NCBI GenBank assembly: GCA_910592205.1
Contig: CAJVPJ010000637.1
Coordinates: 1 to 20,292, forward strand
Origin: Paraglomus occultum
Lineage: Eukaryota; Glomeromycota; Glomeromycetes; Paraglomerales; Paraglomeraceae
DNA length: 20,292 nucleotides
Direction of reading: 5' to 3'
Both the position numbers and the translations under genes were made by a program. The notes beneath the pieces are model-generated. The model was not told where the DNA came from and did not search any database. It worked only from the letters and a program-made list of their open reading frames with translations. Of the stretch, positions 1-9,765 are shown piece after piece; the first letter of the stretch is position 1, and every line of letters starts with the position of its first letter.

Positions 1-25
1 TGTGATCAAGAAGTTTGCTAGAATA

Positions 26-140
26 GAAAACGCCAAAGCGGTGTGATTAACAATCCTGTGATAAGTGACGTAATGGAATAGTCTTTCGCAATAATTCGAA
101 AACGCCAAAGTGGTGTGATTAACAACCCTGTGATAAGTGA
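26..140. repeat. Two direct copies of a 43-bp repeat
   Basis: Positions 26-68 and 98-140 carry the same 43-bp sequence, starting GAAAACGCCAAAG and ending GTGATAAGTGA. They differ at two places only, both C/T. The period is 72 bp. The first copy runs on into TGACGTAATGGAAT. Pieces of the same sequence recur near 1317-1400. Function unknown; it may be a transposon end or a local duplication. Confidence 0.85.
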
Positions 141-273
141 TAATAAAGTTTTTCACAAGTTGGATTATTTGTACGTTATAAAAAAATTTTACTATTCAAT
201 CCCAAAACTTATAAATACAGTCGTTCCGCTCGTCTGTCCGCATTATCACAGATTAAGATTCTAAATAAATAAA

Positions 274-375
274 AAAACGATTTCTAATAGATACACATTT
301 ATCTTATAAAAACGATTTCTAATAAATACACATTTATCTTACAAATACACATTGTTTTACAAATATACATTTATT
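274..375. repeat. AT-rich tandem repeat, about 35-bp period
   Basis: Positions 274-306 and 309-341 are 33-bp copies with one difference (core ACGATTTCTAAT then ATACACATTTATC). A third, shorter and diverged stretch built on ACAAATACACATT follows to about 375. It looks like a small minisatellite just upstream of the first open frame. Confidence 0.8.
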
Positions 376-401
376 ATTGTACTTCTCTTATAATCTAGTA
401 T

Positions 402-629
402 ATGTCATCGAGCAAAATGCAGAAGCGGGTCAATAATTACGAAATACAAAGAGGAATAGAGCTGAGTCACATACCTGAAGGGGCACCGCAGCGGATACAT
501 TTTTACATACTTATCCCCGATCCAGAAATAACAATCGACATAATAAAAAACTTTCTGAACTTTAAACAGCGTATCTTGTCCACGGAAAGTTCTCGTACTT
601 GGTTAATGACAATTCATTCGATATGGTAA
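402..629 (+). CDS. Possible small hypothetical protein (75 aa), doubtful
   Basis: An uninterrupted frame of 75 codons with a start near a run of tandem repeats. The product is hydrophilic to mixed, with no signal peptide or membrane segment. It has a central GAPQRIHFYILIPDPE stretch that reads like ordinary protein rather than low-complexity AT sequence. I recognise no family. No clear splice donor was found that would extend it. It could be a truncated gene, one exon, or chance. The amino-acid composition is the only argument for it. Confidence 0.2.
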   Translation: MSSSKMQKRVNNYEIQRGIELSHIPEGAPQRIHFYILIPDPEITIDIIKNFLNFKQRILSTESSRTWLMTIHSIW

Positions 630-2395
630 TTTTCTCTCACTGCAGATTATCCCGAAGCGCCAATGATGCTAAATTTATCGGAAAGGTTACGAGCGTACCG
701 TCTGCACTAATAACGGACTAAAACTTTCGGTGACAGTCTGAATATATACGGAAGGGAGAAAGACCAGTACGTGAAGTAACAGTGACACCCTATAATTCTG
801 CTCAGAAAAACGCCACGGTCCTAACGGGAGTTTAATTATGTGCGAAGGCGTTCTCTATCTTAGATTTCTCTTTTGTTGGAATTCGATCTGATGTTCTTAT
901 AATCCCTAGTCTACCAAAGATACAACGACAACAAAATCATCGGTCGCAAAACGTGCACAAGAATTAGACAAAGACCACGCCTAGGGAGTATCGCTGTGTC
1001 TATAATTAAGAAACGGCAAGTACTGTAGACCAAAAAATGGATTCAGTTAATAACGAATCGCAAAAAGTGTAGATAATTAATCAAGTTAAACTCTTATATA
1101 TCAATGTACTTAACAAAATTCGCTGTATACACTCACCTTTTGTCTTTTTGAATAAAAAATAGTTTGGTAATACGATATCTATATTATCTGTATTGTAACC
1201 GGTGTATTTATTTAGGATCGAATTATGCAAGTAGCGATATTGTAATCTCGTAATCGTTTGATAATAAAAAAAAGTGTAACGATCTCTATGTATTGTGGCG
1301 TGATAAGCTTGAGTCACAATCAGTAGTGTGATCAACAAAGTGACGTAATGAAATTTCCCAATAGGTTGCAAGATATATTGAGCTCCAAAGTGGTGTGATG
1401 AGAGCAGAGTAGAACAGATATGAACAGGACATAATATTTAACGTATAATAATAAATAGTAAACATCAAACTTAATCTATCTAAAAAGCAATTAAGCAAAA
1501 AATGTAGGCTATTTTCATATTACATCTGGCTTTAATCATCGAAAAATTTTTGCTTAGCTAAGCTCACATGATTTGCATCACCCCAAATATTATTATTATC
1601 TTTTTACTTATACTTCCTATCACGGAAGTTTTCATCACAACTACAGTATGGGTTGTAATCTGCAACCAAAAGTGTTACACATATACACGTGACCAGCATA
1701 AATCTCTGACTATTCAGCGCAAACGCATCTAATACTCTATTTTCCGACACTAGTATTGCGTCTTCACCAATACCGCAATGGCAGCCAACTACTCGTCTGC
1801 ATAAGCCTCATACGCGATTCACAAATTCAATTTTTGCCTGTAGAAAATGATAAATTTATGGTTTGTGAGACACTCGGTGTTCAGAAATGACGAGTCCAAC
1901 TTTAACTCAAAGCCAACTTACCTTCTTCATTGTGTATACAGTACAGCAGGGAGCAATAGTAATGTTCTCAAATAATTCTTTGATATAAAAGGGTATTTGC
2001 AATAAAACAATCGAAATTGTCACCGATTTTGACAAAGAGACATTATCCGTTCAAGTGTCAAGATTGGAATAATACACCGTTGGATATCTCGCTACACATC
2101 TTACTTTTATGCAGCAGGCCAATCAGCATTACGTACTCAATTTCCTCTCCAGAATGGATTTGCATTAACGGTAACATAAAACGCAAGGCCTTACATTACC
2201 TAATATTACGTATCTAACAGTCGCTGTCCAACCTTAACATAGCGTCTCATTACACAAGGATGCATTTATTACTGATCCAAGCGTAATTAATATTAAAGAG
2301 TATAATCGTAAAAACAAATTAATAAATTTATCTTCTTAATTAATATATTTTGACTCACATTTAATTTAGTAACTACTTAGACAATTATCATACCC
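630..2395. other. Non-coding stretch
   Basis: No recognisable gene. The short frames on both strands are rich in Ile, Tyr and Leu codons typical of chance frames in AT-rich DNA. The only structure seen is the diverged repeat piece at 1317-1400. Confidence 0.6.
1317..1400. repeat. Diverged copy of the 43-bp repeat
   Basis: GTGTGATCAACAAAGTGACG followed by TAATGAAAT, and about 30 bp later CTCCAAAGTGGTGTGAT, match rearranged parts of the repeats at 26-140. This shows that the unit is dispersed and not only a local tandem. Confidence 0.6.
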
Positions 2396-2440
2396 GTTGT
2401 ACTTTGCCCGGTCGACATAGTCGGCCGGGCTCAGCACAAC
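2396..2440. other. GC-rich hairpin in AT-rich DNA
   Basis: The outer arms GTTGT (2396-2400) and ACAAC (2436-2440) enclose inner arms GCCCGG (2406-2411) and CCGGGC (2425-2430). CGA/TCG pairs continue above one mismatch. The local GC content is far above the flanks. It could be the core of a small foldback element or a structured RNA; nothing nearby decides this. Confidence 0.6.
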
Positions 2441-4681
2441 TGTTCTAGTTCTAATACTAAACCGATAAACTAATTAATCCACTTAACAGTGTATAATAAT
2501 AGGCAATAATACAACTAATGAAAGAATAATGAAGGCAATACGACGAAACTTTGTTATTGTACCTTGATTCGACATATATAATGATTGTATTGTTGCTGGC
2601 AAGGACTTGATTTAATTACTAAGTACTCTAATATATACATGTAAAATAATACACAAATTCATTAGTAGTTCATGGCAAAAGAACACATGTCGCATGAAAA
2701 AAACTCACACCCACATGGCAAAAAACTCTTGCCGCATGGCATAGAATACTCGATTTGCTCAAACTAGCTGTACTACAAAATCACACATGTGCATTATGCC
2801 ATTCATTGATGGGCTGGCCCTTGTAAGCTTCGGGTAAAATGTAGATGGAATAATTAGGTGCTATTGATCCTGTGTCACACGTCAAAGATTAAAGGTTTAA
2901 TAAGACGGGTCATTTTCTTTGTGCTCATTCCTCATGTGACGGAAATTGAATCTCTTGATTATGTTCGGATAAAAATCTTTCCAACGAAACTACTAGCGGC
3001 GGGAGCGAAAACTAAAAAGACCAGAAGTCAAGCACTTTCTAACAGACGATAGTCAATGACAATGGACAATGGAAATTATATGCTTATGCATCTTGCGTTA
3101 CGTTGCATTGCAGGAACGATTCATGAATATGCCATAATCAATTTGCGTACCCCTGATTGATCATATGCTAAAAACTTTTTCTCACATGTATTCAAGGGTC
3201 ACTACAAAAGGGTTTAGTCTACCGATAGATATCTCGGCTATTCGATTTCATAATTCAAAGACTTATTCTCTCAACCGTTGCTATAATATGATAGAGAGAA
3301 AGAACTTAATTTATTTGTTTATGAAATACTGTAAACACTTTTCGATAAATAGAGTTGGATATCTTTACTTCAAATTTATATATTAATATTTGGCCTTATT
3401 AGGAAACACACGGCATATTTTCTCATGCTCATCGTATGTTGCATTCCTAAATAGTTTTACAAATATTATTGTTGAAATTTTCTTTTTTTAGATTCAAACA
3501 AGTTTTCTTCGAATTAGAATGAATCAAGACGCCGTTAGGAAAGTTTTTCTTTGTCGGCTTAATATTGACACGTGGTAGCCTTATGCATCCATCGTTTGTG
3601 TGGCTTAATTTAGAGAGGTGTGGGATAGCCGTTTTTCTCTTATTAATCGAAACGACCATAATTACAATATAGCAACTTGCAAGCTATTTGTAGATACAGA
3701 AAGTTTTTGATTTTTGTGTTTAGTTTAAGATAACACAACTGTTTATTTTTAGTTCAGGTTTTGTTTATCTGGAATCTGTTGCAAATTAACGTTCAATATA
3801 TTTGTATTTGGCTAGTTCTAGTAGATTCAGCTGAAACAATGGAGAGGTATTTACGCACGCTTTGTCACAATGCACTAAATGTCATATTGTTGTGTTGGGG
3901 GTTCTTTGTTATTGTGTTAAACATGTAGCTACTTTAAGTAGCAGCACCTGCAGATTTTTCAGAACAGTGGTTTATCAATTAATTAATTATTATACAAAAT
4001 AATTAATCAACATTGCAATAAGATCGTACTGTTTTAATAAATTTGTAGTTTTACAGACAACGAGTATATACGCACATACTACTCAACATAACACTGATAC
4101 TGATACAGGTAGTGAATTTTGCCGATTAATTAAAAATTAATTGTAAGTATTATCGAAAAGGTGTTCAACGAATGTGCATCTGGATTTGGTGACTATAACT
4201 GATGAGTGTCAAATTATAACCTTGATAATTATTTTTCATGAGAAGCGTTCGTCAGTCGTTTTTGTAATTTGTATTACCCTCAATCATTTGAAGAAGAGTG
4301 AAAGCATGTGTTCAACTCTGAAAGATAGCTGTAATAGACTAAAAAACTATAATAAATAAAATAAAAACATATATACAGTATGACTTGCATCACGAATTCA
4401 TAGTTGACTCTCCTGCAGACCTGCATGTCTTCTTCAGTTATGATACCTTGCAACAAAGAACACTGTATAATAAAAAGTTTTTAATTTATTAACGAATCTT
4501 TTACATGCTTTGTTAAAGTTTTCTCTTACAAAGGCGATGATAACTTCGAGCAGCCACAAACTGTGTGACAAAAAAAATTTTTTTTTTAATATAAAACTAT
4601 GCCTGCTCAACGCTGTTTGCGTGTCGTAACTGCAGACACAAGTTAACAACGACAGTAAAAAGATTCTTTAAATCTTAAAAA
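2441..4681. other. Non-coding stretch
   Basis: Short open frames at 2858-3052, 3165-3386 and 4174-4359 (plus) and at 3447-3659 and 4434-4649 (minus) resemble no family I know and lack convincing splice or start context. There are small AT palindromes, such as the odd palindrome at 3928-3942 and AT arms around 3972-4010. I see no supported gene. The last 60 bases are probably the 5' leader of the gene that starts at 4682. Confidence 0.55.
2671..2750. repeat. Two imperfect copies of a CATGGCAAAA unit
   Basis: Two stretches begin CATGGCAAAA and contain a CGCATG tail, at about 2671 and 2714, with about 43 bp between their starts. Similarity falls off after the first 12 bases. Simple local duplication is the most likely explanation. 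Confidence 0.5.
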
Positions 4682-5212
4682 ATGCTACCTGTAACCACGA
4701 GTTTGGAAAACCCTATGAATGTTTCGGAAGATTTGCCACGCGAATTAGACCCCATCGGAAATCACCATGACAATGATATGAATGCGGATAGAACGGTAAG
4801 AATTATTTTTATATGTTAAATTGAATGTAAGAGCATGAGCCAGCTAATTACTAACGTCATTTATCTCAAAAATACAAAAGCCTTTCTCCAATGCAACACG
4901 CGGTAGAAAATCTAAATTTATTTCCGAAAAGTTAGATTTAACGGGACGTGAACCGATTATGGTGGTGAATAATCTACAAAATACGACTACCGGTTACAGA
5001 GAAGAGGTGACCGTTGTTAATAAATCAGTGCATGAACCTGTAATGTATTATAGTATTGGGAGAAAACAGTTTGCACGCATGGTAAGATTTTAATGACCAA
5101 AGTTTGCGTTGTTAAAACAACATTAACACTAGTATTTTGTTAGACAACAAAACAATTACAAGATTGTGCCAAACTGTTTGAAGCAAAAGTACGTAACAAT
5201 ACGGGTTTGTAA
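4682..5212 (+). CDS. Small three-exon gene, unknown function (127 aa)
   Basis: Three exons (4682-4795, 4881-5081, 5144-5212) join in frame through two GT-AG introns of 85 and 62 nt. Both introns are phase 0 and both start GTAAG. They give a 127-residue protein starting MLPVTTSLEN and ending KVRNNTGL. The start follows an A-rich leader (AAAAAATG), usual for fungi. The N-terminal 40 residues are acidic and Asn/His-rich. Residues 45-60 are basic (RGRKSKF). The middle reads like a folded domain (REPIMVVNN, HEPVMYYSIGRKQFARM), followed by a predicted helix (TKQLQDCAKLFEAKV). There is no signal peptide or membrane segment, and I do not recognise a family. A GTACGT inside the last exon could be a further donor, so the C-terminus may differ. 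Two clean introns with frame kept across both make a real gene likely. Confidence 0.65.
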
Positions 5213-5591
5213 CTGGAGGCAATTTGAAAAATATTTATCGTTATTCTCATGGCGCATTATAAAGTATTTAGAATATATATAGTTCGAACCAACTTATAAC
5301 CAAATTACATGTCGAAAAATATAAGGTATAAAATAAAATTGTTATTTTAACTTAGATTTTTAACGTTGATATGTCATAACCGTTTGATGACAGATTATTC
5401 AGAGTTAATTATATACTGTAGAGTCAATCGCAAAAAAAGCAATGACAATACCGCGAGCTTAGACTTTTTAGTTAAATAAAGAAAATTAATTACGCAAGCT
5501 TGGGAAGGTGTAAACCTAATATCTTAGTATACTGATAGCTCGTAATACAGCTACTAATCAAATTAATTAAATCGGGAGAAAGCATTTATTT

Positions 5592-5734
5592 CATCGACAA
5601 TCATTTTTATCGACAGTACATTTGGTTGACAGTCTTTTCACCGACAGTTTATTTTGCCGGCAGTACGTTTTACCGACAACTATTTTACCGACAGTACATT
5701 TCACCGCACCGATAGTGGATCTCCCCCCCCCCCC
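5592..5734. repeat. Degenerate 15-17-bp tandem array ending in C12
   Basis: About eight units of the type TTTACCGACAGTACAT follow each other from 5592 to about 5715. They vary at the start (TCGACA, TTGACA, CCGACA, CCGGCA) and in the spacer. A run of 12 cytosines (5723-5734) follows directly. It looks like a decayed minisatellite, perhaps the internal repeat of a transposon. Confidence 0.75.
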
Positions 5735-5944
5735 TCCTCGAAGATGCTAATTTGCTTTAATAATTATTATTATAATAATAGGGTTTGTATATATTAGGGT
5801 ACGTAGAATTCTAAAGTTAATATCGTAATACAGAAACATTGTTTTAATCTGTAAACAGAGGAGTGCACTATATAAAATTATATTTATAGTGTCACCTTAC
5901 AGTTTCCTCGAATAGTATTTCAATTATCAGTTATCCCAAGTCGA

Positions 5945-6087
5945 ATGGTAAGAATAAATGCTTTTGTATTATGTAACCACAAATTTTATTTTTAATTTTC
6001 TAAATTATGTAGACACAACTACGGTTATATCTTATTGTCATTGTTATATGGTCAATGAAAGTTTATGTCAATAAAATTGGGATATGA
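5945..6087 (+). CDS. Possible spliced micropeptide (25 aa), doubtful
   Basis: The ATG at 5945-5947 is followed directly by GTAAG. The acceptor TTATGTAG ends at 6012, and the frame from 6013 runs 24 codons to TGA at 6085-6087. The predicted peptide has a hydrophobic core (LYLIVIVIW) and a basic tail, as in very small membrane proteins. A TATATAAA-like stretch lies about 70 bp upstream. An exon made only of the start codon is unusual, and all the parts are short enough to be chance. Confidence 0.15.
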
Positions 6088-6134
6088 AAGAAGCGAGCTT
6101 ATTACAATCCGAACTTTTTGTTCGCTAATTTATT

Positions 6135-6453
6135 AGTAATAGTACTAGGCTTGTTCAATTTTGTCCCGTTTCCATTTGTGATTGGCGGATTAAAAATCAC
6201 ATAATGGGAACAACAAATTTGCAGTTTCTACCTGTTCCCATCCTCATCCCACACACGCTTTATTATTAAGCATAAAAAAAATAAAAGTTTATGTTGCGCA
6301 AAAGGTTCTAATGGTTTTAAAAAAATAAAATTTTTTGTAAAGAATCACACTTGAAATCTTGGAGCGAAAGGAAACACAACGGAACGGAGAACACGAAATT
6401 TGCCCTCAATTCTCACTGATTTTTGATTGGAACGGAACAAGCCTACTGTTACT
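6135..6453. mobile_element. MITE-like element with about 19-bp terminal inverted repeats
   Basis: TAGGCTTGTTC at 6146-6156 is exactly inverted as GAACAAGCCTA at 6435-6445. The match extends outwards as AGTAATAGTA (6135-6144) against TACTGTTACT (6444-6453), after a 2-base offset. Just inside, CCGTTTCC faces GGAACGG. The element is about 320 bp with no coding capacity, so it would be non-autonomous. The TAGG start recalls hAT ends, but I see no clean 8-bp target duplication, so the superfamily is open. Confidence 0.6.
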
Positions 6454-6858
6454 GATTGGAGACCTTTTTTTTAGTAACACCTTCTGACGCATATAGTGTA
6501 TAATTATCAGAGAATCAACATAGATTGTGACAAGTTTATTAGATTTTGAACAACGTTCATATTACCTTATAGGTTACTTAATGCAGTTCGATAGTTATTG
6601 CTAAATTGCATCTGTGATTCTTTATACTATTTCCTCTGCATATATTTTTGTTATGACAATCTATTTATTTGTTTGATATGAGTAGAATAGAGGCAGTCTT
6701 CAACTGTCGAAATATGAATTATGTCTGATGTAGCATTTGAAACTGATGTCAAGTTAAAGTATCAAAGCATCCATGTCACACTATTAAAATAGAGTTTCAC
6801 ACTTTTACAGCTAATTTGTGCCGATAATTCAATGCAAACCATCACACGATCCAGCTAA

Positions 6859-7161
6859 TAATACCGTATACTATCGTCATCGTGAATAAGCACGCACCCT
6901 ATAAGTAAAATTATCGATCGTGTCCCGATAATACCTAGATTAACTGCATGATGTACCCCCAGCCACAAATCAAAATTTTTATTTCGCGTATACAAATAAT
7001 AGTACGCTTACTATTATAAGCTACTCCTTACTATTGTTGCGGGTTATACTTTACGTAACAGTTTGCCGATGGTTTTATAAAAGTTGACAATCCTATCATG
7101 AATAAGCACACCCTTCACTATGATAAGGATGGGTGCTTATTCACGGCATTATACGGTAATA
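6859..7161. mobile_element. MITE-like element with AATAAGCAC inverted ends
   Basis: The left end has TAATACCGTATA (6859-6870) and CGTGAATAAGCAC (6881-6893). The right end carries the inverse, GTGCTTATTCACG (7133-7145) and TATACGGTAATA (7150-7161). An additional direct copy, CATGAATAAGCACACCC (7098-7113), forms a near-perfect hairpin with the right end. There is no coding capacity. TA at both borders would fit a Tc1/mariner-type target site, but that is only suggestive. Confidence 0.65.
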
Positions 7162-7438
7162 AACATAAGCGTACTTGACATGATAATATTAGCTCTGCTA
7201 CTACATATCTGTCCTATAAACCATTCGATGTTTAATTTTGTACAAACACTATAATGAAAGCAATCCATAGTTTTAAGTTATGTGTGCTAAGCTTGAGCAT
7301 CGTATGACCAGATACTCTGAAGAACCGTATTCATCTGAACATTGGTTTGAAACAGTTCATTAACTTAATGTGATTGCATTCAGTCAGTTAACAGAAATGA
7401 TTTGTGATTGTATTTTTTACTATCGCTGTACCATCATT

Positions 7439-8385
7439 ATGCGAATAAGAATTTACAGAATTTTTGAAAATTGTCTCGAAGGTGATGCGAGAGATTGGTA
7501 TGAAAGCAGAGTTAAAAATAAAAATTGGAAAATATAAAATATTACTGTAAATACTGGCGTAGCAACTCTTAACGTTATTAACTCATTGAACTAATAATCA
7601 AACACGCGCTATCAACGTTGCCAGATTTAGAGGTAGAGCTCGGACTATTCGAGAGACCGCACCAGCCGATGGTTATCTACCTGCGCGACCATTTAGTTCT
7701 ACCTCATTCAATATGAGATGAAGATTTGATAACATCAGGTTGGACATCCATCTGGCTTAGCTCCAATAATGGAAATTTGTAACTCCAAGCATTACAATTG
7801 ACCAATAATTGATTATTTTTGAGCAAGTACCCTGCCATTACTGCGAAAAAGTCACAATTAATATTTCACTTTCTGTCCCAAAATAATATCCAGTATTCGT
7901 TTTTATTCGAAATTAAAAAGATTTATTGTCCCGCATTAGCAGACGAGCCAGGTGGAGTTAGTTAGACAACAATTTTTTAAGGAAATTTCGCATGATAGCA
8001 GATTAGAAGTAACTCGTATTGGTCTTGAACATCCAATCTTTACCTTAATACGGAAATTGGAAGAAATTGAAAAAATCGGAAGGCGGAATTAATGTTAGGG
8101 CAGTACGAACCCAATTCTCATCCAGTCACTTTTCGTTCACAATCTAAAGCTAATACAAAGATTCTTTATATAACACATAATAACCATCTCAACCTGTTCT
8201 TTACAGACAGCTCATCAATTGCAGATAGACAGTTGGTACGACCCAATCAAATGGAACCAGGTAAATTATATAAAGATCCAAATTTACGCTTGAATGACCA
8301 AGAATGACTTCGAATGGATGAAGCGACAAATTGTCTTAGTGCACTAGCAGGTCCATCTACTTTACACCCCCTGCCAAAAGTATAA
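7439..8385 (+). pseudogene. Decayed retroelement gag gene
   Basis: Fragments in changing frames keep the order of a gag-like protein as I know it from Glomeromycotina retroelements. They are FENCLEGDARDWYE and KNKNWK (7465-7534), RFRGRARTIRETAPADGYLP (about 7625-7685), DEDLITSGW (about 7720), RQQFFKEISHDSRLEVTRIG then LRKLEEIEK-like helix (about 7955-8085), and a 71-codon piece at 8092-8307 ending LRLNDQE. In-frame stops (TAA at 7535) and several frameshifts show that it is dead. No protease, reverse transcriptase or integrase follows, and no long terminal repeats were seen. The family assignment rests on the FxxCLEGDAxxWYE capsid-type motif and the order of the blocks; Ty3-like versus other is not decided. 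Confidence 0.6.
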
Positions 8386-9194
8386 ATATGGTACAAGATT
8401 TTACTAGTAAAACATATGAAATATCGAAATTTTCAAATTGTTAACTCTCTGTATCTTCTCGAACAGGCACCAATAAACTTTATATCATTTTAAAGCCAAT
8501 AACTGTAGTTTTGATTGAGAGATATCAGCAATTTTAAGATAATACCAATTGCTGTCTATACTTTCACTAAAAGTATACGATTTATGTCGATCATTTAATA
8601 TTAACTAGAACCTTTTCCACCCCACCTAACTTTGGCTTAAATCTTTTTCAGGAATAAGCTTTCAGAAATATCACGAATAAATAAATTGTTTCAACTTCAT
8701 TATTAGGATATGGGAAACTATTCTAAAAGGACAATCTGTGAACGCAATGGGCATCACGTCAGTGATTGGGCTCCGTGTAATTATGTCATCAAATAATAAT
8801 CATAATATCTTACTTATTCCTTCTAAGTAGGGAGGGAAGCATAACCTACTCACTTAGTTTAGCAATGTCATAATACTTCTCCCTTGATGTCGAGCATTTG
8901 TAATGTTATCTCAACGGAGTCAAGTAATTCATTTGCATTCATTGTCATAGGCTAACAATAAAATTAGTAATTTGCATCGCCATCATTATCGTAATTGAAC
9001 AGTAACCAATTATGAACACTCTCTAACGAGAAGTTAACTATGTCGAATCGAACATTCGAATGAGTATTCTCCGTATGCAACGTGAGTCATCACTTAGGAT
9101 CCATACTCAGTTGATAATAGCGACGACGACGATAATGTCATGTCGTAATGAGATTACTTCTTCGATGTGTTAAGCAAATACATCCGTTCGGGAG

Positions 9195-9215
9195 GTAAAC
9201 AATTCAATTGTTTAC
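9195..9215. repeat. Perfect 21-bp palindrome
   Basis: GTAAACAATT, one central C, then AATTGTTTAC. The GTAAACA arms resemble forkhead-type binding words (established consensus), here in inverted pair, 550 bp before the kinase start. A regulatory role is inference. Confidence 0.5.
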
Positions 9216-9336
9216 AACACGTCCAACCCTTATAATTGTACTTTCACAATGAATTTTTTAGAGCAAAATTGCATCTGTTCGGGACAATATGCATTGTGTC
9301 GATTATGTTGTTGAAATAGACATTCATTTCATTTTT

Positions 9337-9399
9337 AGGCTGTCGACCCGATGTTTGAAGCCAAGCATGCTGAGACAGCGTCGGGGAGGCTGCCTTTTT
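9337..9399 (+). ncRNA. GC-rich island with possible pseudoknot, ending in T5
   Basis: GCTGTC (9339-9344) can pair with GACAGC (9374-9379), and CCCGA (9347-9351) with TCGGG (9381-9385). The pairs interleave as in an H-type pseudoknot, and five T residues (9395-9399) follow, as at Pol III stops. No A/B box was found. It may equally be a chance GC island or a lost exon. Confidence 0.15.
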
Positions 9400-9765
9400 G
9401 TATCTTTAGAGAAACTAACTTCTAATTACCACAGTTATTAAAAGTCCAATAATAATATAACGATAAAATCGATGAGTGCAACGACGAAGATAAGCATTCT
9501 AAATTCGAAATATTCTTATTTGTGTTATTCTTAATTTAGCAACACAAGGTCAAATGAATATTCAACGTTCACACAATTATAAGAAAGGTAAAACCCGCTG
9601 CTTAGATAACCTTAGGTAACACTAGCGGCGAACTTGTGCAACAATCAACATTCCCGATTTGGTTATCGTTTAGCACTAGCGCTACGTGGTAACGTACGTA
9701 TTTGCGCAGTAGGCTCGTTCTCTTGATAACAAGAAACATTGTCGTCAGTTTGAGGAGTCAAGGAC

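Larger units (their letters stand above)
5213..6134. other. Mostly non-coding, with a minisatellite and a doubtful micro-gene
   Basis: Apart from the repeat array and the tiny spliced frame listed separately, I see only AT-rich sequence. This includes a TTATTATTATAATAATA-type palindrome near 5760-5780. Confidence 0.5.
8386..9765. other. Non-coding stretch upstream of the kinase gene
   Basis: No supported gene. It holds the perfect 21-bp odd palindrome at 9195-9215, a small GC-rich island at 9337-9399, and a related pair of CATC(C/T)GTTCGGGA words at about 9181 and 9269. The final part must contain the promoter of the gene at 9766; no clear TATA element stands out. Confidence 0.55.

Noticed and set aside
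26-375. CRISPR-like array
   Set aside because: Only two or three copies, spacing not array-like, and a fungal nuclear context.
2396-2440. Bacterial-type terminator
   Set aside because: No T-run follows, and the window is eukaryotic with spliceosomal introns.
2858-3052. Plus-strand 64-codon frame with a basic C-terminus
   Set aside because: No family, weak start and no splice support; possibly part of a dispersed repeat, but I could not show that.
6135-6453. Clean hAT target-site duplication
   Set aside because: The 8 bases on each side of the TAGG ends do not match; the similarity there is inverted rather than direct.
9337-9399. tRNA or 5S rRNA gene
   Set aside because: No cloverleaf, anticodon arm, A/B box or 5S consensus could be found.
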